Of a stretch of 16,660 nucleotides of DNA, positions 7,014-14,283 are shown in pieces. Position numbers and translations under genes: made by a program. How positions within the stretch are numbered: the first letter of the stretch is position 1; every line of letters starts with the position of its first letter. The stretch is taken from positions 1-16,660 of the forward strand of contig JAZUJX010000069.1 of the NCBI GenBank assembly GCA_045642965.1, in the 5' to 3' direction. Under the pieces are notes generated by a model. The model had not been told where the DNA came from and did no database searches. It saw nothing but the letters and a program-made list of their open reading frames with translations. Source of the DNA: Equadaptatus sp045642965. GTDB taxonomy: Bacteria; Synergistota; Synergistia; Synergistales; Synergistaceae.

Positions 7014-7628
7014 ATGTACGAATATATGCAGCAGGGCGGACATATTATGTGGGTTATTTTCGCAATGTCCGTTATTGCTTTGGCGGTTACCATTGAACGG
7101 CTGATTTTTTTCAGGGAAAATTCAACAGACCCTGAGGCTTTGGAGCTTGCGTTCGGCGAAGCCATGTTTAAGGGCGACAAGGACAAGGCATACCGCGTCG
7201 TGAGCGAAAAGAAAAGTTCGCTGCACAGGGTTTTCCTTGCGGCGTACACCCACTGGGAAATAGACAATGAGGAAATCAAGCTGCTTGTGGAGCAGCAGGT
7301 GCGCCGCGAAATTTACCGCTGGGAAAAGCATTTGTGGCTGCTTGAGCTTGTTGCCAGACTGTCGCCGCTGCTTGGGCTTCTCGGCACCGTTTTGGGCATG
7401 GTGGAAATGTTCCATTCTCTCAATCTCGGCGGACAGATAACAGGGGCAGCGGTTACCGGCGGCATTTACAAGGCTTTGTTCACAACAGTTGCCGGTCTTG
7501 TTGCCGCTATTCCGTTTATTTTTATTCACGGAATGCTTGTTTCGCGTATCGACAGCGAGGAAGAAACGCTTAACCGCGGCGCGGATTTTATAATTATGGA
7601 GCATATTATACGGACAAATGAGAAATAA
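7014..7628 (+). CDS. exbB: MotA/TolQ/ExbB proton channel family protein
   Basis: The 204-residue protein starts at ATG 7014, which has a strong GGAGGT at 7001-7006 (spacing 7); the longer frame from 6975 runs into the repeat and is not needed. One membrane segment near residues 11-28, a cytoplasmic stretch, and two more near 105-130 and 150-175 give the ExbB topology. The LSPLLGLLGTVLGMVEMF block and the GGIYKALFTTVAGLVAAIP block are the family's channel helices. Together with ExbD it uses the proton motive force to drive TonB (family knowledge). The stop overlaps exbD by 11 bp. TolQ is an alternative, but the TonB gene two positions on favours ExbB. Confidence 0.94.
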   Translation: MYEYMQQGGHIMWVIFAMSVIALAVTIERLIFFRENSTDPEALELAFGEAMFKGDKDKAYRVVSEKKSSLHRVFLAAYTHWEIDNEEIKLLVEQQVRREIYRWEKHLWLLELVARLSPLLGLLGTVLGMVEMFHSLNLGGQITGAAVTGGIYKALFTTVAGLVAAIPFIFIHGMLVSRIDSEEETLNRGADFIIMEHIIRTNEK

Positions 7629-7998
7629 ACGCAGACGCCTTGCAGACGTGGACATTACGCCGCTTATAGACATGATGTTCATGCTGATTATATTTTTCGT
7701 GCTGACTTCTTCGTTTGTCAACGGGAAGCTGAGCGTTGAGCTGCCTTCGGGAGAAGCGGCGCCGAATGCAGAGTCGGCGGTTACCGTTTCGGTGCTTGCC
7801 GACGGAAGCGTGCAGTGGGACGGGAAAAACGTTTCCATGCAGGAGCTTGCATGGCTGGCGCACAAATCGCGGCTGAAAGACGTGCTTGTTGCGGGCGACA
7901 AATCAGCAAATTACGGCAGGGTCGCAGAGGTGCTTGCGCTGCTTAAGCGAGAGGGCGTTTCTTCTGCGGGTCTGCTTATGCAGAACGGGGAGAAATAG
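7618..7998 (+). CDS. exbD: ExbD/TolR family biopolymer transport protein
   Basis: The 126-residue protein has a basic N-terminus, one membrane segment (about residues 15-34, DITPLIDMMFMLIIFFVL) and a periplasmic domain. Asp18 in the PLID motif corresponds to the essential membrane aspartate that carries protons in ExbD. ATG 7618 lies inside the end of exbB (11-bp overlap) with only a distant GGAG at 7598-7601, so its translation probably depends on exbB. The stop shares one base with the tonB GTG. Function: proton-driven partner of ExbB and TonB in the inner membrane. Confidence 0.94.
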   Translation: MRNKRRRLADVDITPLIDMMFMLIIFFVLTSSFVNGKLSVELPSGEAAPNAESAVTVSVLADGSVQWDGKNVSMQELAWLAHKSRLKDVLVAGDKSANYGRVAEVLALLKREGVSSAGLLMQNGEK

Positions 7999-8651
7999 TG
8001 GCTGCCGTATGCGGAATAAAGAAAAAATGGCTGTATGCAGCTGCCGGAAGCATTCTGCTTCACGGGCTGCTTTTTGCCTGTCTGCCTGCTTTTGAGCGCA
8101 CAGTGCAGCGCGAGGACAAAATTGTTGTGCGCCTTGTGGAAAGACGCGAAATTAAGGCCGCGCAGAGTCCTGCCGCCGAAAAGCGGAGTGTTCCGCAGAA
8201 GAAAAATGAGACGGCAAAACAGCCGGAGAAGTTTGCAGTAAAGCAGGAACAGCCTGTCAAAGCCGCGGAGCATACGCCTGTGAGGGCTGAAGCTCCTTCT
8301 GTTTCGGACAGCGAAAGCTATGGCGGCTCTTCCGTTTCTGCCGCTGAAAATTCCGGCGCGTCAGGCGGAAACGCAGCTGCCCGTCCGGATATTCTGGACG
8401 TTGACGCGCTTGTAATAACCAAAAAGGTTTTGCCCGTGTACCCGTCGTTTTCCAGAAAAAGAAGGGAAGAGGGAACGGTGGTTCTGCTTATAAAGGTCGT
8501 CAATGATGCCGTAATGGAGTGCGGAGTTGAAAAATCGAGCGGTTATCCGAGGCTTGACGAAGCGGCAAAGCGTGCCGTTTCAGGCTGGAAGTTTTCAAAC
8601 AGCGGAAGCGTCAGGGCAAGAGTGCCCGTAAGTTTTAAACTGGTAGATTAA
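7998..8651 (+). CDS. tonB: TonB energy-transducing protein
   Basis: The 217-residue protein starts at GTG 7998, overlapping the exbD stop by one base, with GGGGAG at 7987-7992. It has an N-terminal membrane anchor (residues 11-30) bearing the SxxxH motif (Ser18 to His22) needed for contact with ExbBD. A Lys/Glu/Ala/Ser-rich linker (about 40-130) is poor in the long Pro-Lys repeats of E. coli TonB. The C-terminal TonB domain begins at about residue 145 (VYPSFSRKRREEGTVVLLI, then SSGYPRLDEAAKRAV and GWKF). It spans the periplasm and pulls open TonB-dependent receptors. No receptor gene is in the window. Confidence 0.92.
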   Translation: MAAVCGIKKKWLYAAAGSILLHGLLFACLPAFERTVQREDKIVVRLVERREIKAAQSPAAEKRSVPQKKNETAKQPEKFAVKQEQPVKAAEHTPVRAEAPSVSDSESYGGSSVSAAENSGASGGNAAARPDILDVDALVITKKVLPVYPSFSRKRREEGTVVLLIKVVNDAVMECGVEKSSGYPRLDEAAKRAVSGWKFSNSGSVRARVPVSFKLVD

Positions 8652-8666
8652 AGAGGTGCCTGCAAG

Positions 8667-10502
8667 GTGAAAGAAAAATCCAACGCAAAACTTGAATTAA
8701 AGCTCGGCGGGGGCAGCGTGCTCCCGAAGAGGGAAGATATACCGAAGGAATATTGCTGGAGGCTTGAGGATATTTATGACGGTCTGAAGGCATGGGAAAA
8801 GGACTGTGAAGCAGTCAGAAAGGCAATACCTGTGCTGGGCAGCTTTTCAGGCAGGCTTGACTCCGTTGAAAATCTTGCAAAATTTTTTGCCGAGCGCGAC
8901 AAAACTGAAATTATGCTCGGCAGGCTTATTGTCTACGCAAACATGCGCAGCCATGAAGATACGGCAGATTCCGCCTGTCAGGCTCCCGTGAACAAAATAT
9001 CCGCGCTTTCCGTGCAGTACGGCGCGGCTTTGAGCTTTGTCACGCCGGAACTGCTTTCTCTGCCTGAAAAAACGCTGAAACAGTTTGCAGCGGACAAAAG
9101 ACTGAAAGATTACGCTTTCAGTCTCAAAGAGCTGCTCAGGCAGAAAAAACACGTGCTGTCGGCGAAAGAGGAGAGCATACTGGCGCGCACGGGCGATTTC
9201 GCCGACACGGCGGACAACGCTTTTTCCATGCTTACAAACGCGGATATGAAATTTGCCCCCGTGAAAAACGAGTCGGGCAAAACGGTTGAAATGTCCGAAG
9301 AACGCGCGGTTGCTTTCCTGCGTTCGAGAAACCGCGGCGTGCGCAGACAGGCGTTCAATTCGCTTTACAAGCCGTACTGTGAAATGAAAAACACGCTCGG
9401 CGCAACCTTTAACGGAATGCTGAAAGCGGCAAAATTTTATGCGGAAGTAAGAAACTATTCTTCGCCGCTGGAAGCGGCGCTTGACGCAAACAACGTTCCC
9501 GTCAGCGTCTACGACTGTCTTGTTGACACGGTGGAAAGCAGTCTGCAGCCGATGTACCGTTACGTGCAGCTGCGCAAAAAGAAGCTCAGGCTCAAAGAGC
9601 TTCACATGTACGATTTGTACACGCCGCTGCTTGCTGACCCGTTCGGCGAAATTTCATGGAGCGAAGCGAAGGAAATGATGTTTGACGCGCTGCAGCCGCT
9701 CGGCGAAGCCTATCTGGCTCAGGTGAGGCAGGGGCTTGATGAAGGCTGGGCAGACGTTTTCCCGAACAAAGGCAAGCGCAGCGGGGCATATTCCTGGGGA
9801 AGCTACGGGACACATCCGTACCTTTTCCTTAATCACACGAACAGCCTGAACGACGTCTCGACTCTCGTCCATGAGATGGGACATTCAATGCACAGCTTCT
9901 ATTCGCACAAAACGCAGCCCTATCCGACTGCCGATTACTGCATATTCACCGCTGAGGTGGCTTCCACTACGAACGAGGTGCTGCTGCTCGACCATCTTAT
10001 TGCGGAAACGAAAAGCCGGCGCAAGAAGCTTTTCCTTCTCAACAGAAGACTGGAAAACATACGCACTACAGTCTACCGCCAGACGATGTTTGCTTCGTTT
10101 GAACGCGAGGTGCACAAACGCGCTGCTGAATGCGGCGACACGACGCCTGACGCTTTGCAGCAGCTTTGGTACGAGCTTAACAGGAAATATTACGGATCTG
10201 AAATAATCATAGACGAACAGCTCAAAATGGAATGGGCGAGAATACCGCATTTCTACACGCCGTTCTACGTCTACCAGTATGCGACAGGCTATTCGGCGGC
10301 AACGGCGCTGGCTTATGCAATACTTAACGAAGGAACCGCTGCGCGCGAACGCTATCTGAAATTCCTTACGGAGGGCGGAAGCAATTACCCGATAGAGCTT
10401 CTTAAAGCCGCAGGCGCCGACATGAACAGCGCGGAACCTGTCAAGGCGGTTATAAAGCAGTTTGAAAAGACTGTTGAGGAAATGGAAGATTTGGTTAAAT
10501 AA
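8667..10502 (+). CDS. pepF: Oligoendopeptidase F, M3-family zinc metallopeptidase
   Basis: The 611-residue protein is of usual length for PepF. It starts at GTG 8667 with GAGGTG at 8653-8658, 15 nt after the tonB stop. The zinc motif HEMGH is at residues 402-406, followed by His409; Glu430 in the AEVAST segment is the expected third zinc ligand. The Tyr-rich HFYTPFYVYQYATGYSAA block near the C-terminus is typical of the family's substrate-binding region. No signal peptide is visible, so it should be cytoplasmic and cleave short oligopeptides, which suits a peptide-fermenting cell. The position suggests read-through from exbBD-tonB; whether this coupling has meaning is unknown. Confidence 0.95.
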   Translation: MKEKSNAKLELKLGGGSVLPKREDIPKEYCWRLEDIYDGLKAWEKDCEAVRKAIPVLGSFSGRLDSVENLAKFFAERDKTEIMLGRLIVYANMRSHEDTADSACQAPVNKISALSVQYGAALSFVTPELLSLPEKTLKQFAADKRLKDYAFSLKELLRQKKHVLSAKEESILARTGDFADTADNAFSMLTNADMKFAPVKNESGKTVEMSEERAVAFLRSRNRGVRRQAFNSLYKPYCEMKNTLGATFNGMLKAAKFYAEVRNYSSPLEAALDANNVPVSVYDCLVDTVESSLQPMYRYVQLRKKKLRLKELHMYDLYTPLLADPFGEISWSEAKEMMFDALQPLGEAYLAQVRQGLDEGWADVFPNKGKRSGAYSWGSYGTHPYLFLNHTNSLNDVSTLVHEMGHSMHSFYSHKTQPYPTADYCIFTAEVASTTNEVLLLDHLIAETKSRRKKLFLLNRRLENIRTTVYRQTMFASFEREVHKRAAECGDTTPDALQQLWYELNRKYYGSEIIIDEQLKMEWARIPHFYTPFYVYQYATGYSAATALAYAILNEGTAARERYLKFLTEGGSNYPIELLKAAGADMNSAEPVKAVIKQFEKTVEEMEDLVK

Positions 10503-10532
10503 TTGTCATTTGGGTTATATGTGTGATAGAAT
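10503..10532 (+). promoter_or_regulatory. Promoter of the small membrane-protein gene
   Basis: TTGTCA (10503-10508), an 18-nt spacer and TAGAAT (10527-10532), the latter preceded by TGA so that it forms an extended -10. It begins directly after the pepF stop, and the gene starts about 50 nt downstream. Confidence 0.65.
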
Positions 10533-10583
10533 AACCCTCGTGCATAAAAATCTGCGCAAACATACTTGTGGAAGGGAGGCAAC

Positions 10584-10943
10584 ATGATGCTTGAGAAACT
10601 TAAAGACACCTGCATATGCAAACTGGTAATAGCCGTATCAACTGCTATTATTGCTCTTGTCCTGCTTTGCAGCTGGATCGGAAGCTGCAGAAAATACGAT
10701 TACGCGGTAATGTTCTCCGAAAACGCAGTCGTTACGCTTCAGCAGATCAAAGCTGAAAAATGGGAGATCATCAACGCCCGCTGGGCAGCAGACCGCCGCG
10801 GCGTTTGGAACTATGAGTTCATAGTCCGCAAACCTGCTCCGTTCTTCGGAATCGGCAAAAAGAGACAGGCAGCACAGCCTGCGCCCGCACCTGCGCCGCA
10901 GCGCCCTGCACCTGCACAGCCTGCGCCCGCACCTGCTAAATAG
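10584..10943 (+). CDS. Small single-pass membrane protein with Pro-Ala tail, unknown function
   Basis: The protein is 119 residues from ATG 10584 (or 118 from ATG 10587, better spaced from GGGAGG at 10574-10579). One hydrophobic segment spans about residues 13-33 and ends in WIGSC, a loose lipobox match, so a lipoprotein is possible but the long hydrophobic run also fits a plain membrane anchor. A globular part follows, with AEKWEIINARWAADRRGVWN and then YEFIVRKP, reminiscent of the GWE..R..YEF pattern in DUF4177-like small proteins. The tail is a Pro-Ala-Gln stretch encoded by a 23-bp direct repeat (10872-10894, 10914-10936). It has its own promoter and terminator. I cannot assign a function. 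Confidence 0.8.
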   Translation: MMLEKLKDTCICKLVIAVSTAIIALVLLCSWIGSCRKYDYAVMFSENAVVTLQQIKAEKWEIINARWAADRRGVWNYEFIVRKPAPFFGIGKKRQAAQPAPAPAPQRPAPAQPAPAPAK

Positions 10944-10959
10944 GGTTGTTTTAAAAATA

Positions 10960-10987
10960 AAAATCCCTGCTTTTGCAGGGATTTTTT
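10960..10987. terminator. Bidirectional intrinsic terminator between convergent genes
   Basis: AAAATCCCTGC (10960-10970), loop TTTT, GCAGGGATTTT (10975-10985) with T-run on the plus strand. The A-rich 5' flank gives a T-rich tail on the minus strand too. It lies between the plus-strand small gene (ends 10943) and the minus-strand CHR gene (ends 10998). Confidence 0.92.
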
Positions 10988-10997
10988 GTTGTTTGTT

Positions 10998-11561
10998 TTA
11001 AAGAAACAGTATTCCGAAAACAGCTCCGAAAACTATCGCAAGCACAGGATGCATTTTTAGTTTGAAAAGTCCGAAAATTGCAAGCAGATAGAATATGAGA
11101 TTTTTCCAGTAAAACAGATCGCAGAGCCGGTGAGTGAGCACGAATTTTTCGGTGCTGAGCAGTGAATAGATAAAAATCTGAGCAGCCGCAACGCCTATCA
11201 TGCCCGTGACTGCAGGGCGGAGTCCCTTAAAACATGCCTTGACAAAAGGTTTATCCTGAAAACGGCTGAAATAGATTGCGATAATCAAGGCAATAATGAC
11301 CGAAGGAAATACAGTTCCTATACTTGTCATTAACGCGCCGAATATGCCGTGAAGCTTATAGCCTATGTAGGTTGCCATATTTATTCCCATTGGCCCAGGC
11401 GTAGATTCTGAAACTGCAATCATGTTGATGAATTCATGCAGCGAAATCAGTCCGCGTTTTGCGATGATTTCCTGCTGCATAATAGGAATGGCGACAAGCC
11501 CGCCTCCTATTGTGAGAAGTCCTACGTAAGCAAAAACCCAAAAAAGCGCCCAGAGAGACAT
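10998..11561 (-). CDS. Chromate transporter (CHR) family half-protein, second subunit
   Basis: The 187-residue membrane protein starts at ATG 11561, preceded by GAAGGAG about 11 nt upstream and overlapping the previous stop as TGATG. It is one CHR domain: the TIGGGLVAIPIMQ motif near the N-terminus and the AVSESTPGPMGINMATYIGY block are family hallmarks, with about 5-6 membrane segments. Short-chain CHR proteins occur as two-gene pairs that presumably form a heterodimer equal to one full-length ChrA. The label chromate comes from the family; in this context the natural anion is not known. Longer starts at 11597 or 11582 would lie inside the preceding gene. Confidence 0.88.
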   Translation of the reverse strand: MSLWALFWVFAYVGLLTIGGGLVAIPIMQQEIIAKRGLISLHEFINMIAVSESTPGPMGINMATYIGYKLHGIFGALMTSIGTVFPSVIIALIIAIYFSRFQDKPFVKACFKGLRPAVTGMIGVAAAQIFIYSLLSTEKFVLTHRLCDLFYWKNLIFYLLAIFGLFKLKMHPVLAIVFGAVFGILFL

Positions 11562-12139
11562 CAGCGTATCAGCTCCTTCCATCCGCCGCGGCAGCATGTG
11601 TAAACAATGCCGGCAAGTGTGCCGAACAGAATAATCCAGAGAGTGTTCACCTTAAAGAAGAACAGCATGACAAAAGCGGCGGCGGCAAGCAGAATGCCGA
11701 AAAAGTCTTTGACAGTCTTTTTGCCGAAATTGACAACCGTGTAGGTAAGCATTGCCGCAACACCAACGTTTATTCCTGAAAGAGCTTTCTGAATAATGGG
11801 AATACTGCTGAAATTTTCAAGACAGGCGGCAATAATCGTAATTACAATCACTGAAGGCGTTATTGTTGCAAGAGGCGCTATAATGCCGCCGATTTTGCCT
11901 GCGCGTCTGTACCCCAGGAAAATCGAAATATTTGCTGCAATAAGCCCCGGCAGGGACTGGCTGAGCGTAAAGTAGTCGAGCAGCTCCTCAGACGTTGTCC
12001 AGTTTCTTTTTACGACCAGTTCGCGGTCGAGTATCGGAAGCATCGCCATGCCTCCGCCGAAGGTTACTGCGCCGATTTTGAAAAACACGCAGTAAAGCTC
12101 TGCAAGCGTTTTGAAATCATATTTTTTTTCGTTATCCAT
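11561..12139 (-). CDS. Chromate transporter (CHR) family half-protein, first subunit
   Basis: The 192-residue membrane protein starts at ATG 12139, with GGGGA 7-8 nt upstream; ATG 12145, two residues longer and forming an ATGA overlap with the AEC gene, is an alternative. It carries the VTFGGGMAMLPILDREL motif and the LSQSLPGLIAANISIFLGY block matching the CHR domain, followed by several hydrophobic segments. It differs clearly from the next gene, so the pair is an N-type/C-type set rather than a recent duplication. Its stop overlaps the second CHR gene by one base. The substrate is unproven. Confidence 0.88.
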   Translation of the reverse strand: MDNEKKYDFKTLAELYCVFFKIGAVTFGGGMAMLPILDRELVVKRNWTTSEELLDYFTLSQSLPGLIAANISIFLGYRRAGKIGGIIAPLATITPSVIVITIIAACLENFSSIPIIQKALSGINVGVAAMLTYTVVNFGKKTVKDFFGILLAAAAFVMLFFFKVNTLWIILFGTLAGIVYTCCRGGWKELIR

Positions 12140-12141
12140 TT

Positions 12142-13089
12142 TCATTTCCCCAGACCTAAAAGCATTACCCATACAGGTATTGCGAGCATTGCAAAAATCG
12201 TTGTCGAAACGACGACCTTTGCCGTGTATTTTTCATCCATGCCCATTCCTTTTGCCAGCACGAAACAGTTAACTGCCGCCGGCATTGAAGTCAGAAGCAC
12301 GGTAACGGTTGAAAGCAGCGAAGAAACGTTAAACAGCCGCGTGAAAAACAGCATGACCGACGGCGCCAGCACGAATCGCAGCAGACTGTCGCCCCACGTT
12401 TCCGAAAAAAGCTTCAGTGTATTTTCAAGACTGTCAAGCTTCAGCGAAGCGCCAAGGGCAATCAGGGCGATTGCTGTTGCCGAATCGCCGAGCATTTTTA
12501 CTGCCCGCTCAAGCGGAGTCCAAACCGTAAGACCGGTCATTGAATAAGCAATGCCGGCGGCGCAGGAAAGCACGAGAGGATTTTTCAGCAGACTGAAAAG
12601 AATTTTTTTGACGTTCTCTGCGGAAAGACGTCCGCGCATTGCAAACTCCGCACCGGATATTGAAATTATGTGGAAAGACATAACAGTTACTGCGATATAA
12701 ACGGACGCCTGCTGAATGCCTGCCTCCCCGAGCGCCATCAGGACAACGGGAAAGCCCACGTACAGATTGTTCGCGCGTATGGAAGCCATAATCGAAGCCG
12801 CAATTTTTCCGGGTTCGCCCCTGTGAAAAATCAGGGAGGAGACAAGCCATGAAACGAGCGCGGTTGTCAGATAGGCAAGAGTTGCTGCCTTAAACAGGCT
12901 GCCGTTGCTTAAAATCTCGTGCCCTGAAACGAAGCTTGTCCAGAAAAGCAGCGCGGGAAGCACAACCCAGTAAAGAAGCTTTGTTAAAGTCTGAACACCG
13001 TCGTCAGATAAAAAGTTGTATCTGTAAAGCAGATTTCCGACTATAATCAATAACATAAGCGGAAGAATCAGTTTAAAGCCGAACAGCAT
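12142..13089 (-). CDS. AEC (auxin efflux carrier) family transporter
   Basis: The 315-residue protein matches the usual length of about 310 for bacterial AEC/Mem_trans permeases, and about ten hydrophobic segments are visible. The N-terminus LILPLMLLIIVGNLLYRYNF and the later NNLYVGFPVVLMALG block are typical. ATG 13089 is chosen because GGTGA lies 5 nt upstream; ATG 13095 is possible. The frame stays open much further upstream (to 13443), but that would overlap the divergent MBL gene and add 116 non-family residues. Bacterial members export or import organic acids such as malate or malonate; the substrate here is unknown. It heads an operon with the two CHR genes. Confidence 0.88.
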   Translation of the reverse strand: MLFGFKLILPLMLLIIVGNLLYRYNFLSDDGVQTLTKLLYWVVLPALLFWTSFVSGHEILSNGSLFKAATLAYLTTALVSWLVSSLIFHRGEPGKIAASIMASIRANNLYVGFPVVLMALGEAGIQQASVYIAVTVMSFHIISISGAEFAMRGRLSAENVKKILFSLLKNPLVLSCAAGIAYSMTGLTVWTPLERAVKMLGDSATAIALIALGASLKLDSLENTLKLFSETWGDSLLRFVLAPSVMLFFTRLFNVSSLLSTVTVLLTSMPAAVNCFVLAKGMGMDEKYTAKVVVSTTIFAMLAIPVWVMLLGLGK

Positions 13090-13106
13090 ATTCATCACCC
13101 GTGAAT

Positions 13107-13134
13107 AGTATAGACGCTTTGGGGAGGGATACAA
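13107..13134 (-). promoter_or_regulatory. Promoter of the AEC-CHR operon, overlapping the MBL leader
   Basis: Read on the minus strand: TTGTAT (13134-13129), a 16-nt spacer and TATACT (13112-13107). The predicted start near 13100 gives a leader of about 10 nt before ATG 13089. The -35 overlaps the plus-strand MBL ribosome binding region, so the two divergent genes share this 45-bp gap. No separate plus-strand promoter is convincing. Confidence 0.5.
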
Positions 13135-14025
13135 GTGGCAGAAAAAAGAAAAAGCAGAAATATTTTGTGCCTTTTTTTTATAACGGCGGCGCTTTTCCTT
13201 TTTATTCAGAGCCAGAGTCTCGGAAAGAACAAAACAGCGGAGACCGGCAGTGCAGATATGCTGCGTTACTACGCAGTAAACGTCGGGCAGGGCGACTGCA
13301 CGTTTTTTGCATTCCCTGACGGGCAGAACATGATGGTTGACGCAGGCACCCCGAAAAGCTGCGGCGCGATAAAAGCGTTTCTCAAAGAGCACAAGGTAAA
13401 GCAGATAGACCTTTTTGTTGCCACGCACCCGCACTCCGACCATATAGGATCTGCCTGCAGCGTAATCAGAAATTTTAACGTCAAAGAAGTGTGGGACAGC
13501 GGATACGTATCAGGCTCAAAATATCAGAAGGATTTGTACGGCGCAATAAAGGCGGACAAAAAAATTGCGTTCAAGGTACCGCCTGCAGGTTACGTCAGGA
13601 ATTTCGGCGGCGTTTCCGTCAAGGTTCTTGCGCCTGTACGGATTCTCAAAGGCACGAACAGCGATGCAAACAACAACAGCATAGTAATGCTTGTTACGTA
13701 CGGTGACGTAAGTTTTCTTATGACGGGTGACATGGAGCGTCCTGAACGCGACACGTTCAGCATTCCGCGGGCAGAGGTGCTTAAAGCCGCGCATCACGGA
13801 AGCCGCGACGGAACAAACAAATGGCTGCTGAACCGCGTTCGTCCTAAAATAATAACGCTCAGCTACGGTGAGGGAAACGAGTACGGACATCCGCACAAAG
13901 AAGCGGTTAAGGCAATAAAAGCCTTTAACCTGATACGGTTTGATACCGTTGACGGCACAGTCTGCCTCGCAACTGACGGACGTCGGATAAAATACAATGA
14001 AAAGCAGGTGGTCTTGAGTGAATAA
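13135..14025 (+). CDS. Membrane-anchored ComEC-like metallo-beta-lactamase-fold hydrolase
   Basis: The 296-residue protein starts at GTG 13135 with GGGGAGGG at 13121-13128. Residues 8-25 form a single N-terminal hydrophobic segment, an uncleaved anchor or signal peptide that places the enzyme outside the cytoplasm. The fold then matches the isolated ComEC/Rec2 hydrolase domain: NVGQGDCTFF (49-58), the metal motif THPHSDH (His98, His100, Asp102, His103), MTGDME (Asp199) and AAHHGSRDGT (His220/His221). Stand-alone ComEC-like proteins of this kind may be nucleases or phosphodiesterases; a role in DNA degradation or uptake is only an inference. The stop overlaps the following DUF3006 gene by 8 bp. 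Confidence 0.9.
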   Translation: MAEKRKSRNILCLFFITAALFLFIQSQSLGKNKTAETGSADMLRYYAVNVGQGDCTFFAFPDGQNMMVDAGTPKSCGAIKAFLKEHKVKQIDLFVATHPHSDHIGSACSVIRNFNVKEVWDSGYVSGSKYQKDLYGAIKADKKIAFKVPPAGYVRNFGGVSVKVLAPVRILKGTNSDANNNSIVMLVTYGDVSFLMTGDMERPERDTFSIPRAEVLKAAHHGSRDGTNKWLLNRVRPKIITLSYGEGNEYGHPHKEAVKAIKAFNLIRFDTVDGTVCLATDGRRIKYNEKQVVLSE

Positions 14026-14224
14026 AGTTTTTCTCGATTCAATCAACGGAAGCAAAGCACTCCTGATATTCAAAGACGAAGAATTTGTCCTGCCTGCGAA
14101 ACTGCTCCCCAAGACTGCAAAAGAAGGGGACTGCCTGACGGTTTCCTTTGAAATTGACGGCGGAAAGACGTCAGCGGCAAAAAAAGAATGTGAAGAACTG
14201 CTTGCGGAGCTGCAAAAGCGTTAA
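14018..14224 (+). CDS. DUF3006 family small protein
   Basis: The 68-residue protein starts at GTG 14018, with AGGTGG at 14006-14011 and an 8-bp overlap with the MBL gene. The sequence MNKVFLDSINGSKALLIF, then FVLPAKLLPKTAKEGDCLTV, fits the DUF3006 pattern of a small beta-rich fold followed by a charged helix (EECEELLAEL-like end). DUF3006 genes often sit beside ComEC-like MBL genes, so a partner role to that enzyme is likely. The biochemical function is not known. Confidence 0.85.
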   Translation: MNKVFLDSINGSKALLIFKDEEFVLPAKLLPKTAKEGDCLTVSFEIDGGKTSAAKKECEELLAELQKR

Positions 14225-14238
14225 TTTGCCGGCATAAG

Positions 14239-14247
14239 TGGTAGAAT
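14239..14247 (+). promoter_or_regulatory. Extended -10 promoter for the MATE gene
   Basis: TGG followed by TAGAAT (14242-14247) forms an extended -10, 36 nt before the MATE ATG. No good -35 is visible. The surrounding GTGNTAGAATA matches the promoter at 10523-10533. Confidence 0.5.
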
Positions 14248-14283
14248 ATGAAACAGAACGTTTTACAGGCAGGAGCATAAATC

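Noticed and set aside
8847..9605. 252-residue minus-strand open frame inside pepF
   Set aside because: It is a shadow of a well-conserved peptidase gene, Arg/Phe/His-rich with no domain.
13090..13443. 116-residue N-terminal extension of the AEC gene
   Set aside because: It overlaps the well-supported divergent MBL gene and its promoter, is unlike the AEC family, and a start with a ribosome binding site exists at 13089.
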